Assembly: GCA_016711125.1 (NCBI GenBank)
Contig: JADJTQ010000009.1
Location: forward strand, 62,001 to 126,000
DNA length: 64,000 nucleotides
Direction: 5' to 3'
Source: Saprospiraceae bacterium
GTDB taxonomy: Bacteria; Bacteroidota; Bacteroidia; Chitinophagales; Saprospiraceae
Positions 54,536-63,611 of this stretch are shown piece after piece. The notes under the pieces were generated by a model, which made no database searches, was not told the origin of the DNA, and saw nothing but the letters and a program-made list of their open reading frames with translations. A program made the position numbers and the translations under genes. Numbering within the stretch: the stretch's first letter is position 1; each line of letters opens with the position of its first letter.

Positions 54536-55933
54536 TTAAAAAGCGTTTTGTCTGGATTTTCGGCCAAATACAGTGAGGAAAACAATTTTAATATCGAGCA
54601 GCAAATTCCAATTGGCGATGTACCACAAATCATGTTTAATCCTTTCGGTTTTTTGCTTGACTGTCTCAGTGGGACCACGCCAACCATTCACCTGGGCCCA
54701 GCCAGATATTCCTGGTTTAATGTAGTGCCTCACCATATATTCATCAACTATTTTCCGGAAGTCATTTTGTAGGTTGACCCGGTGTGGTCTTGGACCTACA
54801 ACACTCATCTCACCCCTGATTACATTAATAAACTGCGGAAGTTCATCCAAGTCATATTTACGAAGAAGTCGGCCAATACGTGTGACCCGAGGATCATTTT
54901 TTACCGTAGAACGGGTGCCATTTAGTGGGTCATCACAAACAGACATGGTTCTGAATTTGAGACATCGAAAAGTGGAGCCTGCCTCCCCTTTTCGGATTAG
55001 GGCATATAAGACAGCACCTCTGCTGTCAATCTTGATCAAAAGTGCAATCAATAGCATAATGGGCGATAGGAGAATCATCACCAGAGACGCAAATACCAGA
55101 TCAAAGGCTTTCTTGAACAAGTAATTTCTAAAATGATCCAATGGACTATTCCGAAGTTGATATACAGGTATGTTGCTGTCCAGTGAATACGAGCGGTAAT
55201 TATTTCCAAGATAATCCGGAGTTTCAGGAACCAGGTTGACCCGGATACCCCGAAGATCAGCGGTTCTGATAGCACTCTTAATGTCTTCTTCCTGTTGTTG
55301 GGGCAGATTGATGAAAATCTCATCAATGTGTCGGGTGTCCAGAATGCTGTCCAGATCTTTTAGTCCTCCCAGACGGTTATAAGACTCGATAGATTCGTCG
55401 CCGACGACTCCAACTAACTCAAAACCGAGATGGGCTTTTTGTTTGGCAAAAGTTGATATTCTGCTTACCCCGGCACCGCTACCAACCAGCAGGACATTAT
55501 AGTTGGAGCTCGAATACCGGTTTCGTCTCTTCATAAACTCGAAAAGAGGCTTTAGCAACACGATATTACCAAATGTAAAAAGGAAAATCGGCGCTAGTAA
55601 CGTCGACCGACTAAAATACTCTACTTTGAGTAATATAGTTAGTGTCGCCATAATGCCGATAAAAATAAATCCATTGCGAATAACTTGCCTAATTCGCTCT
55701 TGGAAGGAGCCCATAATATGGCTCTCTGGGTCGCCGTCTGCCAGTATGATAATTAACCAACTGATATTAAAAACGGCCAATAATGTCAAAAGGTCTTCTT
55801 GAAAACCTTGGTTTGAAAAGCTGTTTACTAGATCGGGGGTCCTGATAACAAGGACCACTAAAACGCACAAGTTCAATAAAAGACATTCATAAAACAGCCT
55901 TCCAAAGACGAGATACTGTCTTTTGGAAATCAT
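54536..55933 (-). CDS. Undecaprenyl-phosphate sugar phosphotransferase (WcaJ-like)
   Basis: This 465-residue initiating transferase places the first sugar-phosphate on undecaprenyl phosphate for exopolysaccharide synthesis. The N-terminal half has about four membrane helices and a Rossmann-like CoA-binding-like insert (NYNVLLVGSGAGVSRIS). The C-terminal bacterial sugar transferase domain starts with another helix (KKAFDLVFASLVMILLSPIMLLIALLIK) and has KFRTM, DELPQFINVIRGEMSVVGPRPH and YIKPGISGWAQVNGWRG. It is the last gene of the exopolysaccharide cluster read on the minus strand, with a 677-base gap upstream. Confidence 0.92.
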   Translation of the reverse strand: MISKRQYLVFGRLFYECLLLNLCVLVVLVIRTPDLVNSFSNQGFQEDLLTLLAVFNISWLIIILADGDPESHIMGSFQERIRQVIRNGFIFIGIMATLTILLKVEYFSRSTLLAPIFLFTFGNIVLLKPLFEFMKRRNRYSSSNYNVLLVGSGAGVSRISTFAKQKAHLGFELVGVVGDESIESYNRLGGLKDLDSILDTRHIDEIFINLPQQQEEDIKSAIRTADLRGIRVNLVPETPDYLGNNYRSYSLDSNIPVYQLRNSPLDHFRNYLFKKAFDLVFASLVMILLSPIMLLIALLIKIDSRGAVLYALIRKGEAGSTFRCLKFRTMSVCDDPLNGTRSTVKNDPRVTRIGRLLRKYDLDELPQFINVIRGEMSVVGPRPHRVNLQNDFRKIVDEYMVRHYIKPGISGWAQVNGWRGPTETVKQKTERIKHDLWYIANWNLLLDIKIVFLTVFGRKSRQNAF

Positions 55934-56610
55934 AGTTTTAAGCGTGTCCCGTAAAACTTATAGCTAGACTATAGTTAGAATAGACAATTGGGTGATTACG
56001 GGTTTCATTTCAGTGTTTAAAAAAAATAGTGTATTTCAACATCAATATAGGTACTTTATCACTAACAGAAAAACATTTTTTGATATATTTTTTCAATCTA
56101 AATATTGAATGCTGAAGGTGAGCATTTAACACATAATGCAGATTTTATATGTTATTTCTGGTTTTATCAGGACCAATATTTTTCATCCGGTTAATAGTCA
56201 CTACTCGATTCAATTTGGAACCATGATTGTGGTGTCTCCCGAAATACATTGAATCCATCTCTTTATTTCATAATAGATTCACTTTCAGTATATTAATGCC
56301 GATTATTGCAAAATTTGAGACAGTTGGATTGACGTTATTTCCAGCCGAAAACAGGCAAAAATTTGTGGCCTAAGTTGGGGTTTATTAGTTACTCTTCTTT
56401 ATAGTTAATATTGTTTCACAATTATTACTTTGTAAAGATATCATTGACATGAAGTAACCTATAAATGGAGACCAGAAACTACAATAAATAAATGGCCTGA
56501 TGAATTTCAATATTAACTGTAAAGCGATGATAGCAAGTCGCTTTATATGACTAGAGAAGTCGTGATCAGGAGGTCAAGGGTGGCGAACAGGCATCGTCTA
56601 AAATTTCGAT
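55934..56610. other. Intergenic region, 677 bp
   Basis: AT-rich spacer between the sugar transferase and the deacetylase gene. It holds a 7-bp stem AAAGCGA (56521-56527)/TCGCTTT (56538-56544) with a 10-base loop near the deacetylase end. No ORF with coding quality or RNA gene is recognised. It may carry the promoter for the sugar transferase. Confidence 0.4.
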
Positions 56611-57670
56611 TTATCTGTCGATCTGCCTCGATTGTTGAAGGGCGTTTTTGAAAAAGGAGATCATCCCACTGGTTTTTAGGTCGAGGACAGCATTGCTTGT
56701 GAAGGAGTTGATATTCAACCTCGGCAATTGATGCAAGAGGTTTTGATGATATGCAAAAATGTTTCCTTGTTTAGTGGTTACTGCACTCGCAAAACCATGT
56801 TTATTTACGTACTGATATTCTCTATCGGAAGCTTCCAAGTTAGTTCCAAAGGGATAAGCGAAGTGATTAACCATTCTACCTGTTTGTAATTCTAGTTCCC
56901 TTTTACTTTCAAATATTTCTTTTCCGAGCTGATCGTCAGCAAGCTGTTTAAGAGAAAAATGATTGGATGTATGGGCGGCAATCGTGACATCCGGATCTTC
57001 CGATAGGAATTTCACCTCTGGCCATGTCAGAGAGTGCTGATCAGTAAATGCAAAAATGTCTTGGAAATGATTTCCAAAAATATTCAGGAATAGTTCTGGA
57101 GTAGTATCAAGATTCATATTTGTGATGATAAAATACCGTAGTTTATCGAAAGCAATATTTTTCTGCACTCTTGATCCTGTTGTATAGTGATAGTCCCCCG
57201 CCCAGTTGAATTTGATTTCCTCTTTTTCTAAGAGTATTTGCTCAAGAAGATACCACCACATCACAGCCTTTCGATTAATAAAGTTGGTTGTTACATAGAT
57301 TGTAAAAAGGAATTTTATGTTTTTTGAAAATGGGATAGGCATAAGTGAGATTATCTCTGTACCCGTCATCAAATGTAAAAATTACTGACTTTTCTTTTTG
57401 ATTGCTCGTAAGTATTTGTGGAAGATGATCAAGAGTTGCAAACCGGTACTTTCGGTCTTTGAAATATAGTATTATTTTTTCCAGATGAAGAGGGTCAACC
57501 TCCAGGCATTCATGGTTTTGAATCCTTGGCCTATTGATCGGCGGAATAATTCTATGAAACATGAGTATATGGGCTATGCCGGCATGTTTCTCTGCAAAAA
57601 GCCGATGTACGCCTGTTGCCTTAATGACAGGAGCGATCGTAGTGGTTAATTTCTTCAGGTTTAATTTCAA
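56611..57670 (-). CDS. Polysaccharide deacetylase, exopolysaccharide cluster (frameshifted)
   Basis: The joined frames give about 352 residues. The first carries the NodB start with LMFHRIIPP and VIFTFDDGYRDNL (motif 1, Asp pair); the second continues with FTIYVTTNF, AAHTSNHFSLKQL (motif 2 His), HFAYPFGTN (motif 3) and SAVTTKQGN. The break is an extra base in five A (plus strand 57304-57308): with four the reading is HKIPFTIYVTTNFINRKAV. It is the only insertion among the breaks found. It probably deacetylates an exopolysaccharide intermediate. Confidence 0.85.
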
Positions 57671-57709
57671 TGATCCTCTTGATTTGGTTTTGTTCTCTGA
57701 TTTTTGCGG

Positions 57710-58888
57710 TTACAATTCATTTAAAGATTTCTCCGGGTTTGTAAACGAGGTACTTAATGATTGATCAACAGATCTATACAATATCTGCGTGTATAGTTGA
57801 TCATACTGTTTGGCTATTGATCGACTTGAATAATTTTCAAGGACTTTAGCCCGGGCTCTATCGGCCCTTAATAGTGTTTCTTCGGAATTTATCTCGGCCC
57901 AAGTGATCTTCTCAGCTAGGTCTGCAGCATCTTTGTTACGAAAATAGATCACTTCTTCATCGGTGAAGACCTGCAAATTCTCTGGTATGTCGCTGCAGAT
58001 AATGGGAGTCATTCCGGCACTGGCTGCTTCAAGAAGCATTAGGGAAAGACCCTCGGTCTCTGATGGGAAAACAAAGAATTTGGCATTTTCAATTAAGGTC
58101 AATAAGGTAGGTCGATCAGAAATGTATCCTATAAAGGTAACCATGAGTCCGTTCGTCAGATTGCGAATTTCTTTCATGTAAGAAATGGCATGTGAATCTT
58201 GACCAGCTATGATAATTGGACCCTGATGATTGATCTTTTGCATCGCCTTTAAAAAAGTATGGAGCCCTTTGGTAGACATGATTCTCCGTGCGGCAAAAAA
58301 GAAATATTCCTTTCTCTTAATACCTTGTAGTATTTCCTGGACAGAATCATCCGCTCTTTCTGTAATGATATCAACACCATTAGGAATAAAGTGTACGCTT
58401 CTGTGATACTGCTTCTCATAATACTCTGCCAGAGGCTTTGAGACAGAGGTGAGCTCGGCAGGAGATTTCATAAATATTTTCTCCATTAGACGAAAGTATG
58501 TCTTGCCTAGCTGACTCCACTTATCTCTGACGTAAGGAGCTTCTTGAGATGTGGCTACAATCTTACTTCTAAGGGCAAGTAGAGGAATAAACAGCGAGCT
58601 ATCGGTTTTATGAACATGAATCAGATCATATTTCTTCGAAAACATTAGATGGATCGAACAGATAAAATAGTAGAAGAATACTCCGACTGACCCAAAAGGC
58701 AATCTGGGGATGTTTATTGCGCGAACCAGTTTCAGGTGTGATTGTGATTTCGGATCCGAATAGCAATATATAGTGATATCGTATTTGTCCTGCAGTTCAC
58801 GGGCGATAGATTCAGCAAGACGACTGGAGCCACCCTGAGAGGGGTAATATTTAATTCCGAAAAATGCAATGGTCTTCTTACGATTCAT
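57710..58888 (-). CDS. Glycosyltransferase family 4
   Basis: This 392-residue GT-B enzyme has the GT4 N-terminal GGSSRLAESIARELQDKYDIT, and the C-terminal donor site with FPSETEGLSLMLLEAASAGMTPIICSDIPENLQVFTDEEVIYF (EX7E-type motif). It should transfer a sugar from a nucleotide donor to a lipid-linked glycan. It lies 39 bases upstream of the deacetylase gene (transcription order) and 3 bases after the next glycosyltransferase gene. Confidence 0.9.
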   Translation of the reverse strand: MNRKKTIAFFGIKYYPSQGGSSRLAESIARELQDKYDITIYCYSDPKSQSHLKLVRAINIPRLPFGSVGVFFYYFICSIHLMFSKKYDLIHVHKTDSSLFIPLLALRSKIVATSQEAPYVRDKWSQLGKTYFRLMEKIFMKSPAELTSVSKPLAEYYEKQYHRSVHFIPNGVDIITERADDSVQEILQGIKRKEYFFFAARRIMSTKGLHTFLKAMQKINHQGPIIIAGQDSHAISYMKEIRNLTNGLMVTFIGYISDRPTLLTLIENAKFFVFPSETEGLSLMLLEAASAGMTPIICSDIPENLQVFTDEEVIYFRNKDAADLAEKITWAEINSEETLLRADRARAKVLENYSSRSIAKQYDQLYTQILYRSVDQSLSTSFTNPEKSLNEL

Positions 58889-58891
58889 ATT

Positions 58892-60085
58892 TTAGTGATT
58901 TACGGTTTCCAATTTGATCGGGGTACTTATCAAAAATTTATCAAAATATTGTCTCGTTATGTTAGACTTATCATATTTTGAGACATAGCCTAAACCTTTA
59001 TTCTTATACCTGATCCGCAGGTCATCATCCGATAGAAGTTTTAGAATGGCTTCGACCAGCAAGTCGGCTCTATTGACCGGGTACAAAACTCCATATTTTG
59101 CATATTCAACTTCATTTGTCAAGGAATGATCAAAATCGGAGTCTGGACTCAGTATTTCGCGAGGACCCGAGATACAGTCGGTAGAAATCACGGGCACGCC
59201 GCAACTAAGAGATTCGATTATAATATTTGGTAGCCCTTCATTCTCACTAGACAAAATCAATATTTCGGAGCGCCCAAGAAAGGAGAATGGATTGGATTTA
59301 TGACCGAGGAAATGGACGAACTTATTAAGGTTTAGTGCATCGGCTCTCGCTTGAAAAAATGCTTTATCGTCTCCATCTCCCAGTACAATTAGTTCTACAT
59401 TAGATATTTTTGTCCTAATCTTATCAAGTGCATCTATGACCAGATCAATCCGTTTAAATCGAAGTTGTCTGCCAATAGATATTATGTAACGCACTTTGGG
59501 ATTGAAACAAAACTCATCAACTTCCTCTTCGGCCATATTTTGAATGCGAACCAAATCGTGGGGATTATTGATCACTACATGGTCAATTTCTGGATTTAGT
59601 TTTAAGGATTGATCGATCATCTTTTTCATAATCTCAGATATCGATACCACTTGATCAGCCCTGCCGTAAAGCCATTTGTAAAATAAGCGTTTTACGCGCG
59701 TAGTAAAATAGGAACCCTTTAGCTTTAGAGATGAATGTGAGACAATTTGGGCCTGATGGTGTGCGCCAAACATTTTAGCCGCAGCGTTGATTAAATTGGA
59801 CCTGATCAAATGACTTTGTAATATTTCAATCTTTCTTTTTCGAATTTGGTTACTTAGACGATAGGCACTGATAAAGATCCAGGGTATTTTATATAAAGGG
59901 TTTGTTAGTTTCTTATTGTCTGTCAAATAGACTACTTCGATATTGGGCGATATTTGATAAGATTGCTCATGTTCCAAACAGAATAGAATTACATCGTGTC
60001 CAGTGGCCTTCAGCTCTGACAACAGAGTAAGAGCAATTCTTTCAGCACCACCACCGGCCAATGAGTTCACCAATATTCCGATCAT
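58892..60085 (-). CDS. Glycosyltransferase family 4
   Basis: This 397-residue GT4 enzyme starts with GILVNSLAGGGAERIALTLLSELKATGHDVILFCLE, typical of the family. The donor-site motif is LILSSENEGLPNIIIESLSCGVPVISTDCISGPREILSP. Its start overlaps the stop of the upstream glycosyltransferase (60082-60085) by 4 bases (ATGA), so translation is coupled. It acts in exopolysaccharide assembly; its donor sugar is unknown. Confidence 0.9.
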   Translation of the reverse strand: MIGILVNSLAGGGAERIALTLLSELKATGHDVILFCLEHEQSYQISPNIEVVYLTDNKKLTNPLYKIPWIFISAYRLSNQIRKRKIEILQSHLIRSNLINAAAKMFGAHHQAQIVSHSSLKLKGSYFTTRVKRLFYKWLYGRADQVVSISEIMKKMIDQSLKLNPEIDHVVINNPHDLVRIQNMAEEEVDEFCFNPKVRYIISIGRQLRFKRIDLVIDALDKIRTKISNVELIVLGDGDDKAFFQARADALNLNKFVHFLGHKSNPFSFLGRSEILILSSENEGLPNIIIESLSCGVPVISTDCISGPREILSPDSDFDHSLTNEVEYAKYGVLYPVNRADLLVEAILKLLSDDDLRIRYKNKGLGYVSKYDKSNITRQYFDKFLISTPIKLETVNH

Positions 60086-61194
60086 ATGTTTTGTGCTTTC
60101 AACAACGATTCATAGAGATTGATATATTTAGATTCCATTTGTTGAATCAAAAAATCTTTATGGATTCTATTTCTTCCCTCATCTCCCATTCGCCTGGTTA
60201 ACTGATTATCAGCGAGCATAGTTTTTATTTTTGAAGCCAATTCAACTGAATCATTCGGACGTACTAAGAATCCCGTGATTCCGTCAGAAATTATTTCTGG
60301 CGTTCCTCCACCCCTTGTCGCGACCACAGGCTTACCAAGTGCCATATATTCCATAATGGAATTTGAAATGCCCTCTCCATGGACAGTTTCATTTGTGCAA
60401 AGAACACCAATGTTAAAGACGTTAATTACTGCTTCTACCCTTTCAATTTGACCGGGTAGTAGAATTCGTTCTTTGTGTTTTTTTGGAACGAGATTCTGAC
60501 ATTCTTCGAGGTTGGGGCCATTGCCGATACCAATGAAATTAAGGGTTGGGTCCTGATCTAATAGTAGTATCGCGGCTTTAATAAAAGTAAAATAGTCCTT
60601 TCTGTCGTAAAATCCACCTACCATTCCAATAAGTTGACCATCCAATATGTGATATTTTTTTCGAATATTAAGAGGCTCTTCAAGTTGTTGAATTCTTGTT
60701 AAATCAAATCCGTTGTGAATGCACGTGCTCTTATGCTTTGGGGCGCGGTATGATTTTAAACCGGCTTCAGAATTACTGAGTATAATTTTGGAAAATGGAA
60801 AGGTCAATTGAGCTCGGACAAATCGCGAATCGAATAGACTCATATCGTGAGGTGCATCAGCGATGTTTGCATTGATAAGTGTAATACCAAGCATTTTGCT
60901 GGTGGGTATAGCAAAGATTGTCGACATAGTCCCCCAGCTGTGTATGAGATTGGGTCGAAAAATTTGGCATATTTTATAAATTTTCGTGAAGATCCTGGGA
61001 TCTTTTTTTGTTTTCCTTTTTAAAATATGAATTGGATAGCCCAGATGAAATACTTCAGGATAAGTTACCACTTCCGATAGGATTACCAGATTAACTTGTA
61101 TCTGTGGCCGAAGGGTGAAAGCCCTGAGTAGTTCTAACATTCGTCGTTCTCTACCCCCTCGATACATACTATCGATGACCATTAGGATTTTCAT
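60082..61194 (-). CDS. Glycosyltransferase family 4
   Basis: This roughly 370-residue GT4 enzyme is annotated from the Met at 61194 (MKILMVIDSMYRGGRERRMLELL), the normal GT4 start; a longer start at 61236 would add 14 polar residues. The donor motif is ISNSIMEYMALGKPVVATRGGGTPEIISDGITGFLVRPNDSVELASKI, and the acceptor-side RGGRERR loop is also typical. Coupled to the downstream glycosyltransferase by a 4-base overlap. Confidence 0.9.
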   Translation of the reverse strand: MKILMVIDSMYRGGRERRMLELLRAFTLRPQIQVNLVILSEVVTYPEVFHLGYPIHILKRKTKKDPRIFTKIYKICQIFRPNLIHSWGTMSTIFAIPTSKMLGITLINANIADAPHDMSLFDSRFVRAQLTFPFSKIILSNSEAGLKSYRAPKHKSTCIHNGFDLTRIQQLEEPLNIRKKYHILDGQLIGMVGGFYDRKDYFTFIKAAILLLDQDPTLNFIGIGNGPNLEECQNLVPKKHKERILLPGQIERVEAVINVFNIGVLCTNETVHGEGISNSIMEYMALGKPVVATRGGGTPEIISDGITGFLVRPNDSVELASKIKTMLADNQLTRRMGDEGRNRIHKDFLIQQMESKYINLYESLLKAQNI

Positions 61195-61303
61195 TGCTGA
61201 ATTTCCGCAATCACTATTTGAGTGGTTATCTTGCATATATTTGCCGATCCTTTAACGACTAATCATTCGCCTCTACCAAACTAAGCAAAATCTATGCCTC
61301 CAA

Positions 61304-62368
61304 TCATTTGGCTTGTAAAAGTGAACGGGTTTGCCAGGCAGCATGGATTTGTTCAAAAGTGTCCTGGAGATTCAGCGTTATATTCCAGTTTGGATAGTGT
61401 GACCTCATCTTGGTTAGATTGGAAATGTAGCAAATATGGTCACCCATCCGGTTTTGGTCCTTGTATTCAAAGATCATTTCAATGCCGGAAATTGATTCGA
61501 TCAATTTAAAGGCTTCCAGGATAGAGATGGAATTTTCTCGTCCTCCTCCAATGTTATATACTTCACCTTGTCTTGGATTTTCGATAAAGGCCTCAATGAA
61601 ACTACAAACATCCTGGGAGTGAATATTATCTCTGACTTGCTTACCTTTATATCCGAAAATGAAGTATTTCTTTTGCTCCAGATTGCATTTTATGAGATAG
61701 CTTAAAAAGCCATGCAATTCTACTCCCGAATGATTGGGTCCGGTAAGGCAACCTCCTCGCAGACAGCAGGTTGACATATCAAAATAACGGCCGTATTCTT
61801 GCACCATAACGTCTGCTGCCACTTTAGAAGCCCCAAACAATGAATGTTTTGATTGATCAATGGTATGATTTTCGGTGATGCCGTTGTAATCATCAGGATC
61901 TGCGTAATCCCATCGCGAATCTTGCTCCACCAAATCGAGACGATTTGGTGAGTCGCCATAGACTTTATTGGTTGACATGTGAACAAATATGATTTCCTTC
62001 GAGGTTTGACGGCACGCTTCCAGGAGATTCAGAGTGCCCACAGCATTGGTATCGAAGTCATCAAAAGGGCGGCTGGCTGCCAAGTCATGACTGGGTTGGG
62101 CAGCAGTATGGACAATAGCATCAGGCCTTATGTTTTTGATCGTTTCAAGTACACCACTTCGATCTCTTATGTCTAATTCAATATGCTTGAAATTGGAAAA
62201 AGCAGCAATGAGCCTGCCCTGATTCCATCTTGTATCTCCGGCTTCTCCAAAGAAATCCGCCCTCATGTTATTGTCGATTCCGAATACTTTCCAGCCTTTA
62301 GCACAAAAGCTCTTCACGACCTCGCTTCCGATTAAACCACTGGATCCTGTAACGATTAATTTTTTCAT
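61304..62368 (-). CDS. NAD-dependent nucleotide-sugar epimerase, CDP-paratose 2-epimerase-like
   Basis: This 354-residue extended short-chain dehydrogenase has GSSGLIGSEVV (NAD-binding GxxGxxG) and the HSLFGASKVAADVMVQEYGRYF active-site segment, where residue 178 is Phe and Lys182 is in place, although the canonical motif is YxxxK. The segment LRGGCLTGPNHSGVELHGFLSYLIKC resembles CDP-paratose 2-epimerase (tyvelose epimerase)-like proteins. It probably makes a nucleotide-sugar donor for the cluster. It is 10 bases downstream of the glycosyltransferase gene at 62379. Confidence 0.85.
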   Translation of the reverse strand: MKKLIVTGSSGLIGSEVVKSFCAKGWKVFGIDNNMRADFFGEAGDTRWNQGRLIAAFSNFKHIELDIRDRSGVLETIKNIRPDAIVHTAAQPSHDLAASRPFDDFDTNAVGTLNLLEACRQTSKEIIFVHMSTNKVYGDSPNRLDLVEQDSRWDYADPDDYNGITENHTIDQSKHSLFGASKVAADVMVQEYGRYFDMSTCCLRGGCLTGPNHSGVELHGFLSYLIKCNLEQKKYFIFGYKGKQVRDNIHSQDVCSFIEAFIENPRQGEVYNIGGGRENSISILEAFKLIESISGIEMIFEYKDQNRMGDHICYISNLTKMRSHYPNWNITLNLQDTFEQIHAAWQTRSLLQAK

Positions 62369-62378
62369 ATGACTGGTG

Positions 62379-63611
62379 TTATTCTGGTGATTTATCGATG
62401 ATTTTTTTAATGAAATTTAAGAGTGCCTGACCATGTTGCTTATAGTCAAATTCCGCTTCTGCTTTACTCCTGCCGGATAGACCAATCTTTCGTGCTTGCT
62501 CTGGATTTAGAATCAACTCTTCTATCTTTCTTGCAAAGGAATCTACATGATAAGAAGCTGCAACATATGCAGTTTCATGGTCAGTGAGATAGTTTGCTAT
62601 TTCTCCATACCCCGTTGTTACAATTGGAGTGCCAGAAGCAAGATATTCACCCACCTTATGTGGAAATCTTGCGATATCCTGCACCGTTGGCCTCAAGGGT
62701 ATCAGTAGCCCGGCTGCTGATATCAGTCGTTGAGGTACTTGCTCATGCGGCAGATTTTCGAAAAGAATACAGAGTGAACTCTTAGTACTTCGATTAAGGA
62801 GTGTTTTAGCGATGTTGATTTCCTGGTGAGTCCCACCGAGTATAAAATGTATCGGAGTGTCACTTATTTCTGCTTTTTCAAATGCATTCAACACAAATTC
62901 AATCAGTTCATGATAACTGGCAGCACCACAGTATAATAGGTGTGCTTTCCCCTTGGAAGTTTCAGGAATTTGATAATGATCAAAATCGGCAATTACTGGA
63001 ATTTTTAGCTGCCTGGCATCAGCATTCCAACGTTGAACGTGGTTAAGTAAATAGTCACTAATGGGTAAGAAGCCATCAGCCATTTTTGGCGAAAGCCGTT
63101 CAAACAGATAATCATTGATTCGATTCCTGAGATTCCGGTTGCTAAACGAACTATTCAGCTCGACATAATTCAGAATGATAGGAAATCCTAAAATTCGAGA
63201 GAGAATGAAATAATATAAGAGATATTGAATTTCACCTAAAATATAGAGAATGGCAACATCCAGCCGGCCTTCTTTCTTTCGTTTTCTTAACAGAGTGAAT
63301 TCTCTGATAAAACCAACTATTTTTTGAAAATTCCGCATTAAAAAATTTGATGATTTATAGGGAGAGTCGGTCAAATATTGAAAGGGTATCCCTTCAAAAG
63401 TTCCACTTTTAGTGAGATCAGGGTATTGACTCTTGAGATACCTGGGCTTTCGATTAATCACGAGTACGTGAGCACCTGAAAAGACGAGGCCCTTAAAAAT
63501 TAGAATAAGCCTCTGCATCGCACCCAGGCCATTGGGAAATCCCGAAATCCCGAGATGAACTACATGACAACTCGTTGTATGAGAAACGCTATCTCTGTAA
63601 GACATTATCAA
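62379..63611 (-). CDS. Glycosyltransferase, GT4-like
   Basis: This 410-residue GT-B protein has a start VHLGISGFPNGLGAMQRLILIFKGLVFSGAHVLVINRK and a C-terminal donor region IPLRPTVQDIARFPHKVGEYLASGTPIVTTGYGEIANYL. The donor motif is less canonical than in its neighbours, so the family is GT4-like rather than certain. The start at 63611 overlaps the stop of the asparagine-synthetase-like gene by 23 bases; an inner Met at 63605 is the alternative. Confidence 0.82.
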   Translation of the reverse strand: MIMSYRDSVSHTTSCHVVHLGISGFPNGLGAMQRLILIFKGLVFSGAHVLVINRKPRYLKSQYPDLTKSGTFEGIPFQYLTDSPYKSSNFLMRNFQKIVGFIREFTLLRKRKKEGRLDVAILYILGEIQYLLYYFILSRILGFPIILNYVELNSSFSNRNLRNRINDYLFERLSPKMADGFLPISDYLLNHVQRWNADARQLKIPVIADFDHYQIPETSKGKAHLLYCGAASYHELIEFVLNAFEKAEISDTPIHFILGGTHQEINIAKTLLNRSTKSSLCILFENLPHEQVPQRLISAAGLLIPLRPTVQDIARFPHKVGEYLASGTPIVTTGYGEIANYLTDHETAYVAASYHVDSFARKIEELILNPEQARKIGLSGRSKAEAEFDYKQHGQALLNFIKKIIDKSPE

